This document shows, piece by piece, positions 51,547-63,890 of a stretch of 64,000 bases of DNA. Origin of the DNA: Arion vulgaris (taxonomy: Eukaryota; Mollusca; Gastropoda; Stylommatophora; Arionidae); contig CM036769.1 of assembly GCA_020796225.1 (NCBI GenBank), positions 1,851,001 to 1,915,000 of the forward strand. The letters run 5' to 3'. A program made the position numbers and the translations under genes. The notes under the pieces are model-generated. The model was given only the letters and a program-made list of their open reading frames with translations, was not told the DNA's origin and made no database searches. Each line of letters begins with the position of its first letter. Position 1 is the first letter of the stretch.

Positions 51547-51706
51547 GTGACGGCTCGTCATTAAGGGCCAGTGGGGCCGGGCCCCACAAAAATAATGTAT
51601 AACGTGTATTTATTACTTTTTAAATTAAAATATAGCAACCAAAAACCATGATTTATCCGGAAAAATGTCTGGCCCTACCAACAAAAATGATCACGAGCCG
51701 CCACTG
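51545..51706. mobile_element. hAT-type MITE (162 bp) with 8-bp TSD
   Basis: TIRs CAGTGACGGCTCGT / ACGAGCCGCCACTG; TSD TATATATG at 51537-51544 and 51707-51714. Same family as 6233-6399. Confidence 0.9.
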
Positions 51707-51835
51707 TATATATGGCATGTTAGAGATATTGGGAATGAGATAGAAGCACATATGGACATGTCCGGAATGCAATGAAGATATTTCAAACTGAAACTGAAAC
51801 GTATTTCATTTGAATTTCGTGATTGTAGTACAACT

Positions 51836-52010
51836 TTGGTGGAGTCTGTGGCTTAGGGGATAGTGACTCGGTCTATTAACCCGGACGTTCTGAGTTCGAG
51901 TCAGTTTGGTTGCAAATTGTTTCGCATGGATTTTTACAAAGGACGATGTCACCACCCGTTCAGAAAGCAATGGCAAACTACTGAACGTAATAATGTCTAG
52001 AACAATCACA
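51836..52010 (+). mobile_element. tRNA-derived SINE (family 5)
   Basis: TCTGTGGCTTAGGGGATAGT (box A) and TTCTGAGTTCGAGTCAGT (box B), then TGCAAATTGTTTCGCATGGA and AATGGCAAACTACTGAACGT. Confidence 0.85.
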
Positions 52011-52444
52011 AACATCGTTAACAAGCTGGGTTTGATTCGCAAAGTTCTGTAAAGGATTGTGCAATTAACTTAGGAACAGCTTTATAACAATCATTGACGT
52101 TTTATGGGAAGCCACATTATCATTTTGTTTATTTCTTTTCTTTGGGTAAAACTCGGATTATCTGTTTTTAGTGCTCAGATGTCATACCTTTATTGATAAA
52201 ATTGTTTACCTGGTCGAGAAATCTTATAGACAGGATGACATTTCATACTTCGATCATTCCACTGTCTGTGTTTGTTCTTTTTCTAAACATTAGCCACTTC
52301 AAGCTTTTCTTGAAAACGAAAATTGGATAACTTTATCTGTTCGTCTTTAGGCACTTAGAGCCGTGTATAAGAGGCCAGAGTGGAGTTTGTATTTCTGTTG
52401 TTCGATGAAGCTGTTGTCACTTCAGTAATTCGATGTTGTTTATC
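52011..52444. other. No recognised feature (GPCR intron)
   Basis: AT-rich unique sequence leading into the satellite. Confidence 0.5.
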
Positions 52445-55095
52445 AATTGTCTTTACTAGCTTCCTTTCGTTCACTTAAAATATTGTCTATATATTCAATG
52501 TTGTCTCTTGTATCCTTCCTTTCTTTCGTTCACTTAAAATAATGTCTATGTATTCAATGTTGTCTCTTGTATCCTTCCTGTCTTTCGTTCACTTAAAATA
52601 TTGTCTATGTATTCAATGTTGTCTCTTGTATCCTTCCTTTCTTTCGTTTGTTTGAAATATTGTCTATATATTCAATGTTGTCTCTTGTATCCTTCCTGTC
52701 TTTCGTTCGCTTGAAATATTGTCTATGTATTCAATGTTGTCTCTTGTATCCTTCCTGTCTTTCGTTCACTTAAAATATTGTCTATGTATTCAATGTTGTC
52801 TCTTGTATCCTTCCTTCCTTTCGTTCGCTTGAAATATTGTCTATGTATTCAATGTTGTCTCTTGTATCCTTCCTGTCTTTCGTTCACTTGAAATATTGTC
52901 TATATATCCAATGTTGTCTCTTGTATCCTTCCTGTCTTTCGTTCACTTAAAATATTGTCTATATATTCAATGTTGTCTCTTGTATCCTTCCTTTCGTTCA
53001 CTTGAAATATTGTCTATATATTCAATGTTGTCTCTTGTATCCTTCCTTCCTTTCGTTCGCTTGAAATATTGTCTATATATCCAATGTTGTCTCTTGTATC
53101 CTTCCTGTCTTTCGTTCACTTAAAATATTGTCTATATATTCAATGTTGTCTCTTGTATCCTTCCTGTCTTTCGTTCACTTGAAATATTGTCTATGTATTC
53201 AATGTTGTCTCTTGTATCCTTCCTTTCTTTCGTTCACTTGAAATATTGTCTATGTATTCAATGTTGTCTCTTGTATCCTTCCTGTCTTTCGTTCACTTAA
53301 AATATTGTCTATATATTCAATGTTGTCTCTTGTATCCTTCCTTTCTTTCGTTCACTTAAAATATTGTCTATATATTCAATGTTGTCTCTTGTATCCTTCC
53401 TTTCTTTCGTTCACTTAAAATATTGTCTATGTATTCAATGTTGTCTCTTGTATCCTTCCTTCCTTTCGTTCGCTTGAAATATTGTCTATATATTCAATGT
53501 TGTCTCTTGTATCCTTCCTTCCTTTCGTTCGCTTAAATATTGTCTATATATTCAATGTTGTCTCTTGTATCCTTCCTTCCTTTCGTTGCATTGAAATATT
53601 GTCTATGTATTCAATGTTGTCTCTTGTATCCTTCCTGTCTTTCGTTCACTTAAAATATTGTCTATATGTCCAATGTTATCTCTTGTATCCTTCCTTCCTT
53701 TCGTTCTCTTGAAATATTGTCTATATATTCAATGTTGTCTCTTGTATCCTTCCTTTCTTTCGTTCGCTTGAAATATTGTCTATATATCCAATGTTGTCTC
53801 TTGTATCCTTCCTTTCTTTCGTTCACTTGAAATATTGTCTATATATCCAATGTTGTCTCTTGTATCCTTCCTTCCTTTCGTTCACTTGAAATATTATCTA
53901 TATATTCAATGTTGTCTCTTGTATCCTTCCTGTCTTTCGTTTACTTGAAATATTGTCTATATATCCAATGTTGTCTCTTGTATCCTTCCTTCCTTTCGTT
54001 TACTTGAAATATTTTCTATATATTCAATGTTGTCTCTTGTATCCTTCCTTCCTTTCGTTCCTTGAAATATTGTCTATATATTCAATGTTATCTCTTGTAT
54101 CCTTCCTTCCTTTCGTTCCTTGAAATATTGTCTATGTATCCAATGTTGTCTCTTGTATCCTTCCTTTCTTTCGTTCACTTGAAATATTGTCTATGTATTC
54201 AATGTTGTCTCTTGTATCCTTCCTTTCTTTCGTTCACTTGAAATATTGTCTATGTATTCAATGTTGTCTCTTGTATCCTTCCTGTCTTTCGTTCACTTAA
54301 AATATTGTCTATATATTCAATGTTGTCTCTTGTATCCTTCCTTTCTTTCGTTCACTTAAAATATTGTCTATATATTCAATGTTATCTCTTGTATCCTTCC
54401 TGTCTTTCGTTCACTTAAAATATTGTCTATGTATTCAATGTTGTCTCTTGTATCCTTCCTTCCTTTCGTTCACTTGAAATATTGTCTATATATCCAATGT
54501 TGTCTCTTGTATCCTTCCTTCCTTTCGTTCACTTAAAATATTGTCTATATATTCAATGTTGTCTCTTGTATCCTTCCTGTCTTTCGTTCACTTGAAATAT
54601 TGTCTATATATTCAATGTTGTCTCTTGTATCTTTCCCTTCTTTCGTTTGCTTGAAATATTGTCTATGTATTCAATGTTATCTCTTGTATCCTTCCTGTCT
54701 TTCGTTCACTTAAAATATTGTCTATGTATTCAATGTTGTCTCTTGTATCCTTCCTGTCTTTCGTTCACTTGAAATATCGTCTATATATTCAATGTTGTCT
54801 CTTGTATCCTTCCTTCCTTTCGTTCCCTTGAAATATTGTCTATATATCCAATGTTGTCTCTTGTATCCTTCCTTTCTTTCGTTCACTTGAAATATTGTCT
54901 ATATATCCAATGTTGTCTCTTGTATCCTTCCTTCCTTTCGTTCACTTGAAATATTGTCTATATATCCAATGTTATCTCTTGTATCCTTCCTTCCTTTCGT
55001 TCGCTTGAAAGATTGTCTATATATTCAATGTTGTCTCTTGTATCCTTCCTTCCTTTCGTTCACTTAAAATATTGTCTATATATTCAATATTGTCA
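52445..55095. repeat. 59-bp satellite array, about 45 copies
   Basis: Unit TTGAAATATTGTCTATATAT + TCAATGTTGTCTCTTGTATC + CTTCCTGTCTTTCGTTCAC. Variable sites recur (TATATA/TATGTA, TTCC/TTTC/GTC, CAC/CGC), indicating subfamily shuffling. It fills 2.65 kb of the GPCR intron. Confidence 0.97.
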
Positions 55096-55184
55096 GTTAT
55101 ATCCTTTATTACTTTTTACAGGAGACTCCGTAGTTCTTCTAATGTTACATCATATCATTATCTCTGGCAGTCTTGTCCTATCTA

Positions 55185-55515
55185 CAAAAACAAACTCTCA
55201 CACAAACAACACATCTGTGACATCAACTCAGAAACCCTCACACAAACAACACATCTGTGACATCAACTCAGAAACCCTCACACATACAACACATCAGCGA
55301 CATCAACTCAAAAACCCTCACACAAACAACACATTAGCGACATCAACTCAGAAACCCTCACACAAACAACACATCAGCGACATCAACTCAAAAACCCTCA
55401 CACAAACAACACATCAGCGACATCAACTCAGAAACCCTCACACAAACAACACATCAGCGACATCAACTCAGAAACCCTCACACAAACAACACATTAGCGA
55501 CATCAACTCATTATC
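55185..55515. repeat. 40-bp minisatellite x 8
   Basis: Unit CACACAAACAACACATCAGC + GACATCAACTCAGAAACCCT, variants GCGACA/TGTGACA. Confidence 0.95.
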
Positions 55516-55679
55516 AAAAACATTTATTTGGTTGGGTGTTCTACTCTCTTCAAGCCGAAGCACACACTTTCGACCAAAGATCTGATTCCCTTTAGTTATA
55601 TCAGTCTCCTCATAACATCATAAACAAGATGGAGATACTTCAAAAGGACTATATTGAAAGTTTTCAAAACTAATAAAAA

Positions 55680-55925
55680 CATCATCATCAAATAGCTTGT
55701 CCTGGGCAGAACTTTGCCATCCCAACAGTCCTCCGGAATTTCTCTCTCATAGACCAGATGTCCTGCCTCTGTAGCCACCAGTTACATCATTAATCTATCT
55801 TCTCCGTGGTCTTCCTCTTCTTCTCTTTGCCTGTATGCTTTCTCCCATGATGGTCTTCTCCAGCCCTTCATGTCTTTTATATGTCCAAAATATCTCAATT
55901 TCCTCTTTCTTATTTGTAGCATCAG
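55680..55925 (-). mobile_element. LINE ORF2 3' tail
   Basis: The minus strand reads TIMGESIQAKRRRGRPRR, a stop, INDVTG and YEREIPEDCWDGKVLPR. Same lineage as 44380-44620. Confidence 0.8.
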
Positions 55926-56044
55926 TCAGGTTTCTCTGATTTTGATTTATTTCTGTATAGATCTATTTGTTCTCTTCTCTGTCCATGACATACGGAGGAC
56001 TTTTCTGTAACACTTATATCAAGACCACATTTTATTTTCTCTTT

Positions 56045-56240
56045 CGATCCAGAAGCACTTGAGCTTTCAGCTCTTCGGCTCAGTGCCATGGACATCGTAA
56101 CCCTTCGGTTTGGTGCCACGAATACCGTAAATCTTGATAACCTGTGACTTTTCTGCCAGCCCACGGAATTGAGCCTCACTCACAGGGGCTTGTCACCCGT
56201 CGTCCAACGCGCTACGAACTCGCTGGGTCGGCGGACATCA
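56045..56240 (-). mobile_element. tRNA-derived SINE (family 3), minus copy
   Basis: Reverse of 39553-39765: CTTTCGATCCAGAAGCACTT, CTTCGGCTCAGTGCCATGGA, GGAATTGAGCCTCACTC, CCAACGCGCTACGAACTCGC. Confidence 0.85.
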
Positions 56241-56418
56241 AAACCACATAACCAGCATTAGAAAACCAATATTAAGATGGATTCAACATGTACGCCATAT
56301 GCTAACGGAGGCATTGGCCAAGACAGCTCTTCTATGAACATTGTATGGGACAAGAGGATGAAACAGAATAAATAGATATATCAGTCTGACATTCTTCTTT
56401 CTATCTCTCATATCTTAC

Positions 56419-56542
56419 CTGTCCTATAAGTATGGGCAGAGACAGGACAATAGATCCGGTCCACAATAAGATGACCACAATCCTAGCTCGACTACGTGTA
56501 CATATTCGCTTTGACTTCAACGGTGATAATATGGCAATATTT
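56419..56542 (-). CDS. Class A GPCR exon: intracellular loop 2 and TM4
   Basis: Minus strand, one base plus 41 codons between acceptor TCTTTTCTTTGTCAG and donor CAG|GTAAGA. It encodes NIAILSPLKSKRICTRSRAR (second intracellular loop just after the DRY/ERY motif) and IVVILLWTGSIVLSLPILIG Q (TM4 with the conserved Trp and Pro). The split first codon would be the Arg of DRY/ERY, a common intron position in rhodopsin-family receptors. The exon ends in phase 0, fitting 45286-45488 across an intron of about 10.9 kb. TM1-TM3 exons are not in the window. Confidence 0.85.
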
Positions 56543-56574
56543 CTGACAAAGAAAAGATATCGATCAATAAATTG

Positions 56575-59500
56575 ATGGATTTTGTCTTTTATTTTTCTTC
56601 GTCGTCGTCATCGTCTTATTTTTCTTCTTCTTCTTCGTCGTCATCGTCTTATTTTTCTTCTTCTTCGTCGTCATCGTCTTATTTTTCTTCTTCTTCGTCG
56701 TCATCGTCTTATTTTTCTTCTTCTTCTTCGTCGTCATCTTATTTTTCTTCTTCTTCTTCGTCATCGTCTTATTTTTCTTCTTCTTCTTCGTCGTCATCGT
56801 CTTATTATTCTTCTTCTTCGTCGTCATCATCTTATTTTTCTTCTTCTTCGTCGTCATCATCTTATTTTTCTTCTTCTTCGTCGTCATCATCTTATTTTTC
56901 TTCTTCTTCTTCGTCATCGTCTTATTATTTTTCTTCTTCTTCTTCTTCTTCGTCATCGTCTTATTATTCTTCTTCTTCTTCTTCGTCATCGTCTTATTAT
57001 TCTTCTTCTTCTTCTTCGTCATCGTCTTATTATTCTTCTTCTTCTTCGTCATCGTCTTATTATTCTTCTTCTTCTTCGTCGTCATCATCGTCTTATTTTT
57101 TCTTCTTCTTCTTCGTCATCGTCTTATTATTTCTTCTTCTTCGTCGTCATCATCTTATTTTCTTCTTCTTCGTCGTCATCATCTTATTTTTTCTTCTTCT
57201 TCGTCGTCATCATCTTATTTTTCTTCTTCTTCTTCGTCATCGTCTTATTATTTTTCTTCTTCTTCTTCCCTTCTTCTTCTGTCATCGTCTTATTATTCTT
57301 CTTCTTCTTCTTCGTCATCGTCTTATTATTCTTCTTCTTCTTCTTCGTCATCGTCTTATTATTCTTCTTCTTCTTCGTCATCGTCTTATTATTCTTCTTC
57401 TTCTTCTTCGTCATCGTCTTATTTTTCTTCTTCTTCTTCTTCGTCATCGTCTTATTATTCTTCTTCTTCGTCATCGTCTTATTTTTCTTCTTCTTCTTCT
57501 TCTTCTGTCGTCATCGTCTCATTTTCTCTTCTTCTTCTTCTTCTTCGTCATCGTCTTATTTTCTTCTTCTTTTTCTTCTTTTCTTCGTCGTCTCATCGTC
57601 TTATTTTTCTTCTTCTTTCTTCTTCTTCTCGTCGTCATCGTCTTATTTTTTCTTTTCTTCTTCTTCTTCGTCGTCATCGTCTCATTTTTTCTTCTTCTTC
57701 TTTTCTTCGTCGTCGTCATTCTTTTTTTTCTTCTTCTTCGTCATCGTCTTATTTTTTCTTCTTCTTCTTCGTCATCGTCTTATTTTTTCTTCTTCTTCTT
57801 CTTCGTCGTCATCGTCTTATTTTTCTTCTTCTTCTTCTTCTTCGTCATCGTCTTATTTTTCTTCTTCTTCTTCTTCTTCGTCGTCATCGTCTCATTTTTC
57901 TTCTTCTTCTTCTTCTTCGTCATCGTCTTATTTTTCTTCTTCTTCTTCGTCATCGTCTTATTCTTCTTCTTCTTCGTCATCGTCTTATTTTTCTTCTTCT
58001 TCGTCGTCATCGTCTTATTTTTCTTCTTCTTCTTCTTCTTCGTCGTCGTCTCGTCTTATTTTTCTTCTTCTTCTTCTTCTTCGTCGTCTCATGTCTTATT
58101 TTTCTTCTTCTTCTTCTTCTTCGTCATCGTCTCATTTTTCTTCTTCTTCTTCTTCTTCGTCATCGTCTTATTTTTCTTCTTCTTCTTCTTCGTCATCGTC
58201 TATTTTCTTCTTCTTCTTCTTCGTCACATCGTCTCATTTTTCTTCTTCTTCTTCTTCGTGTCGTCATCGTCTTATTTTTCTTCTTCTTCTTCTTCGTCGT
58301 CATCGTCTTATTTTTCTTCTTCTTCTTCTTCGTCGTCATCGTCTTATTTTTCTTCTTCTTCTTCTTCTTCTCGTCATCGTCTCATTTTCTTCTTCTTCTT
58401 CTTCGTCGTCGTCTCATCGTCTTATTTTTCTTCTTCTTCTTTCTTCTTCGTCGTGTCATCGTCTTATTTTCTTCTTCTTCTTCTTCGTCGTCATCGTCTT
58501 ATTTTTCTTCTTCTTCTTCTTCTGTCGTCATCATCTTATTTTCTTCTTCTTCTTCTTCGTCGTCATCGTCTCGTCTTATTTTTCTTCTTCTTCTTCTCGT
58601 CGTCATCATCTTATTTTTCTTTTCTTCTTCTTCGTCGTCATCGTCATGTCTTATTTTCTTCTTCTTCTTCGTCATCATCGTCTTATTATTCTTCTTCTTC
58701 TTCTTCGTCATCGTCTTATTATTCTTCTTCTTCTTCTTCGTCATCGTCTTATTATTCTTCTTCTTCTTCTTCGTCATCATCGTCTTATTATTCTTCTTCT
58801 TCTTCTTCGTCATCGTCTTATTATTCTTCTTCTTCTTCGTCATCATCGTCTTATTATTCTTCTTCTTCTTCTTCTTCGTCATCATCGTCTTATTATTCTT
58901 CTTCTTCTTCTTCGTCATCATCGTCTTATTATTCTTCTTCTTCTTCTTCTTCGTCGTCATCGTCTCATTTTTCTTCTTCTTCTTCTTCTTCGTCGTCATC
59001 GTCTATTTCTTTCTTCTTCTTCTTCTTCTTCTCGTCGTCTATCGTCTTATTTTTCTTCTTCTTCGTCATCGTCTTATTTTTTCTTTTTTCTTTCTTCTTT
59101 CTTCGTCATCGTCTTATTATTCTTCTTCTTCTTCGTCATCATCTTATTATTCTTCTTCTTCTTCTTCTTCGTCATCATCGTCTTATTATTCTTCTTCTTC
59201 TTCTTCGTCATCATCTTATTATTCTTCTTCTTCTTCGTCGTCATCGTCTTATTATTCTTCTTCTTCTTCTTCGTCATCATCTTATTATTCTTCTTCTTCT
59301 TCTTCTTCGTCATCATCTTATTATTCTTCTTCTTCTTCGTCATCATCGTCTTATTATTCTTCTTCTTCTTCTTCGTCATCATCTTATTATTCTTCTTCTT
59401 CTTCTTCTTCGTCATCATCTTATTATTCTTCTTCTTCTTCGTCGTCATCGTCTTATTATTCTTCTTCTTCTTCGTCGTCATCGTCTTATTATTCTTCTTC

Positions 59501-62500
59501 TTCTTCGTCGTCATCGTCTTATTATTCTTCTTCTTCTTCGTCGTCATCGCCTTATTATTCTTCTTCTTCGTCGTCATCGCCTTATTATTCTTCTTCTTCT
59601 TCTTCTTCGTCATCGTCTTATTCTTCTTCTTCTTCTTCTTCGTCATCGTCTTATTATTCTTCTTCTTCGTCTCATCGCCTTATTATTCTTCTTCTTCTTC
59701 TTCTTCGTCATCGTCTTATTATTCTTCTTCTTCTTCTTCGTCATCGTCTTATTTTTCTTCTTCTTCTTCTTCTTCGTCATCGTCTTTATTTTCTTCTTCT
59801 TCTTCTTCGTCATCGTCTTATTATTCTTCTTCTTCTTCTTCTTCGTCATCGTCTTATTATTCTTCTTCTTCTTCGTCATCGTCTTATTATTCTTCTTCTT
59901 CTTCGTCATCGTCTTATTATTCTTCTTCTTCTTCGTCATCGTCTTATTATTCTTCTTCTTCGTCGTCATCGTCTTATTATTCTTCTTCTTCTTCTTCGTC
60001 ATCGTCTTATTATTCTTCTTCTTCTTCGTCATCGTCTTATTATTCTTCTTCTTCTTGTCATCGCTTATTATTCTTCTTCTTCTTTCTTCGTCATCGTCTT
60101 ATTATTTCTTCTTCTTCTTCTTCGTCATCGTCTTATTCTTTCTTCTTCTTCTTCTTCGTCATCGTCTTATTATTCTTCTTCTTCTTCGTCGTCATCGTCT
60201 TATTATTCTTCTTCTTCTTCGTCGTCATCGCCTTATTATTCTTCTTCTTCTTCTTCTTCGTCATCGTCTTATTATTCTTCTTCTTCTTCTTCGTCATCGT
60301 CTTATTCTTTTCTTCTTTCTTCGTATCGTCTTATTATTCTTCTTCTTTCGTCGTCATCGCTTATTATTCTTCTTCTTCTTCTTCGTCATCGTCTTATTAT
60401 TCTTCTTCTTCTTCGTCATCGATCTTATTCTTCTTCTTCTTCTTCTGTCATCGCTTATTATTCTTCTTCTTCTTCAGTCATCGTTATTATTCTTCTTCTT
60501 CTTCTTGTGCTTATTCTTCTTCTTCTTCTTCTTCGCATCGTCTTATTATTCTTCTTCTTCTTCTTCGTCGTCATCGTCTTATTATTCTTCTTTTCTTCTT
60601 TAGTCTTATGTTTCATTATTCTTCTTCTTCTTCTTCTGTCATCGCTCTTATTATTCTTCTTCTTCTTCTTCTTCCATCGTTTATTATTCTTCTTCTTCTT
60701 CTTAGTATCGTCTTATTATTCTTCTTCTTCTTCTTCGTCATACAGTCTTATTATTCTTCTTCTTCTTCTTCTCGTACACATCGTCTTATTATTCTTCTTC
60801 TTCTTCTTCTTCGTCATCGTCTTATTATTCTTCTTCTTCTTCCTTGATATCGTCTTATTTTCTTCTTCTTCTTCTTCACTCGTTTATTTTCTTCTTCTTT
60901 TGTCTTCGTCGTTCACTTATTTTCATCATTATTCTTTCTTCTTTAGTGTCATCGCTTATTTTCTTCTTCTTCTTCCATCGTCTATTTTCTTCTTCTTCTT
61001 CTTACTATGTCTTATTCTTCTTCTTTCTTCTTGTCATCGCTTATTTTCTTCTTCTTCTTCTTCTATCATCTTTATTATTCTTCTTCTTCTTCAGTCTCAT
61101 CGTCTTATTTTTCTTCTTCTTCTTCTTCCTCATGTCTTATTATTCTTCTTCTTCTTCTCTGTCACGTCTTATTTTTCTTCTTCTTCTTCTTCTTCCATCG
61201 TCTTATTTTTTCTTCTTCTTCTTCTTCGCATCGTCTTATTATTCTTCTTCTTCTTCGTCATCTCTTATTTTTCTTCTTCTTCTTCTTCGTCATCGTCTTA
61301 TTATTCTTCTTCTTCTTCGTCTTATTATTCTTCTTCTTCTTCTTCGTCATCGTCTTATTCTTCTTCTTCTTCTTCTTCTTCGTCATCGTCTTATTATTCT
61401 TCTTCTTCTTCTTCATCGTCTTATTTTTCTTCTTCTTCCATCGCTTATATTCTTTTCTTCTCGTCATCGTCTTATTATTCTTCTTCTTCTTCAGTCATCG
61501 TCTTATTATTCTTCTTCTTCTTCGTCATCATCTTATTATTCTTCTTCTTCTTCGTCATCGTCTTATTATTCTTCTTCTTCTTCGCATCGTTTATTTCTTC
61601 TTCTTCTTCGCCTCATGCTCTTTATTATTTTCTTCTTCTTCGTCATCGTCTTATTTTTTCTTCTTCTTCGTCATCGTCTTATTATTCTTCTTCTTCTTCG
61701 TCATCGTCTTATTATTCTTCTTCTTCTTCGTCGTCATCGTCTTATTATTCTTCTTCTTCTTCTCATCGCTTTTATTTTTCTTCTTCTTCTTCGTCATCGT
61801 CTTATTATTCTTCTTCTTCTTCTTCGTCATCGTCTTATTTTTCTTCTTCTTCTTCTTCATCATCGTCTTATTATTCTTCTTCTTCTTCTTCATCGTCTTA
61901 TTATTCTTCTTCTTCTTCGTCATCATCGTCTTATTATTCTTCTTCTTCTTCGTCATCATCGTCTTATTATTCTTCTTCTTCTTCGTCATCGTCTTATTAT
62001 TCTTCTTCTTCTTCGTCATCGTCTTATTATTCTTCTTCTTCTTCTTCGTCATCGTCTTATTATTCTTCTTCTTCTTCTTTTCTTCTCATCGCCTTATTAT
62101 TCTTCTTCTTCTTCTTCGCATCGTCTTATTATTCTTCTTCTTCTTCTTGCCATCGCTCTTTTATTTTCTTCTTCTTCTTCGTCATCGCTTTTATTTTCTT
62201 CTTCTTCTTCATCGCCTTATTATTCTTCTTCTTCTTCGTCATCGTTTATTTTCTTCTTCTTCTTCGCATCGTCTTATTATTCTTCTTCTTCTTCGTCATC
62301 GTCTTATTTTTCTTCTTCTTCTTCTTAGTCATCGTCTTTATTTTCTTCTTCTTCTTCTTCGTCATCGTCTTATTATTCTTCTTCTTCTTCGTCATCGTCT
62401 TATTTTTCTTCTTCTTCTTCACATCGTCTTATTATTCTTCTTCTTCTTGTCATCGTCTTATTTTCTTCTTCTTCTTCGTCATCGTCTTATTATTCTTCTT

Positions 62501-63418
62501 CTTCTTCGTCATCGCTTATTTTCTTCTTCTTCTTCTCATCGTCTTATTATTCTTCTTCTTCTTCTTAGCATCGCTTATTATTCTTCTTCTTCTTCGTCTA
62601 TCGCTTATTATTCTTCTTCTTCTTCTTCGTCATCGTCTTATTATTCTTCTTCTTCTTCTTCGATCATCGTCTTATTATTCTTCTTCTTCTTCGTCATCGC
62701 TTATTATTCTTCTTCTTCTTCTTCGTCATCGTCTTATTATTCTTCTTCTTCTTCTTCGTCATCGCCTTATTATTCTTCTTCTTCTTCTTCGTCATCGTCT
62801 TATTATTCTTCTTCTTCTTCTTCGTCGTCTTATTATTCTTCTTCTTCTTCTTCATCGCTCGTCTTATTTTCTTCTTCTTCTTCCATCGCTTTTATTCTTC
62901 TTCTTCTTCTTCTCATCGTCTTATTATTCTTCTTCTTCTTCTTCATCATCGTCTTATTATTCTTCTTCTTCTTCTTCATCGTCTTATTATTCTTCTTCTT
63001 CTTCTTCATCATCGTTTTATTCTTCTTCTTCTTCTTCCATCGTCTTATTATTCTTCTTCTTCTTCGTCATCGTCTTATTATTCTTCTTCTTCTTCTTCCA
63101 TCGTTTATTATTCTTCTTCTTCTTTTCGTCATCGTCTTATTTTCTTCTTCTTCTTCTTCGCATCGTCTTATTATTCTTCTTCTTCTTCTTCCATCGTCTT
63201 ATTTTCTTCTTCTTCTTCGTTCATCGTCTTATTATTCTTCTTCTTCTTCTTCTCATCGTCTTATTATTCTTCTTCTTCTTCTTCCTATCGTCTTATTATT
63301 CTTCTTCTTCTTTTCGCATCGTCTTTATTATTCTTCTTCTTCTTCTTCTTCGTCATCGTCTTATTATTCTTCTTCTTCTTCTTCGTCGTCATCGTCTTAT
63401 TTTTCTTCTTCTTCTTCT
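56575..63418. repeat. 6.8-kb (TTC)n-derived tract, GAA-rich on the GPCR sense strand
   Basis: An almost unbroken array of 24-36 bp units of the form (TTC)4-7 GTCATCGTC TTATTATTC. Units are homogeneous and TTATTATT-rich from 58.7 to 60.0 kb. They are increasingly irregular after 60.4 kb, with dropped bases such as CATCGCTTATT. The pyrimidine-rich strand has no stop codons in any of three frames over long stretches, giving spurious Ser/Phe/Leu frames of over 1000 codons. It lies in the intron directly upstream of the TM4 exon. Confidence 0.97.
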
Positions 63419-63424
63419 GCAAAC

Positions 63425-63665
63425 CTCCAGGAATTATGAGTTATTTCTGCATCTGAGAAGAGCGCCTGTGAGAATGGATTATATTTGGGCTCAAATTATG
63501 GAGATCTGGTTTCTATCCCTGTAAGGATAAGGAGTTTTTTTCTGTCGGGGTATAAAGAAACCAAATATAATCTGAAAGTGTCATGGTGACTGAACTAGAA
63601 ATGCGGTAGTTAAAATGTTCAGGTTCATATCTCTCTCTGTTCTACTCCGACCTACAAATCGGTCT
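63425..63665. other. No recognised feature
   Basis: Unique sequence between the TTC tract and the LINE tail. No TM1-TM3-like exon was seen. Confidence 0.5.
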
Positions 63666-63669
63666 TACA

Positions 63670-63890
63670 CGGTTAGTAAATACAGGTAGTAAATACAGGT
63701 AGTAAATACAGGTTGTGCATTTTTTGGTTTGGTATTTCTGCGATCCACCGTTTGCATGGACGGCCTTTTGCTTTGACTTCACTGTATCGGAGTAGCATTG
63801 CTCTTTGAGGTGCATTGTCTGTTAATAATTTGTTTATGTGATCGAAGCATTTAATGTGTTGTTTTTTGATGAAATTCAATACTAATGTTA
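63670..63890 (-). mobile_element. LINE ORF2 3' tail
   Basis: The minus strand reads MNFIKKQHIKCFDHINKLLT DNAPQRAMLLRYSEVKAKGR PCKRWIAEIPNQ. It is the same lineage as 12095-12320 and 12925-13520. Confidence 0.85.

Noticed and set aside
56572..63524. Plus-strand open frames of 1343, 1421, 1005, 810 and 494 codons
   Set aside because: They are Ser/Phe/Leu translations of a TTC-type tract that lacks stop codons in all three frames. The frames overlap one another and have no non-repeat coding context.
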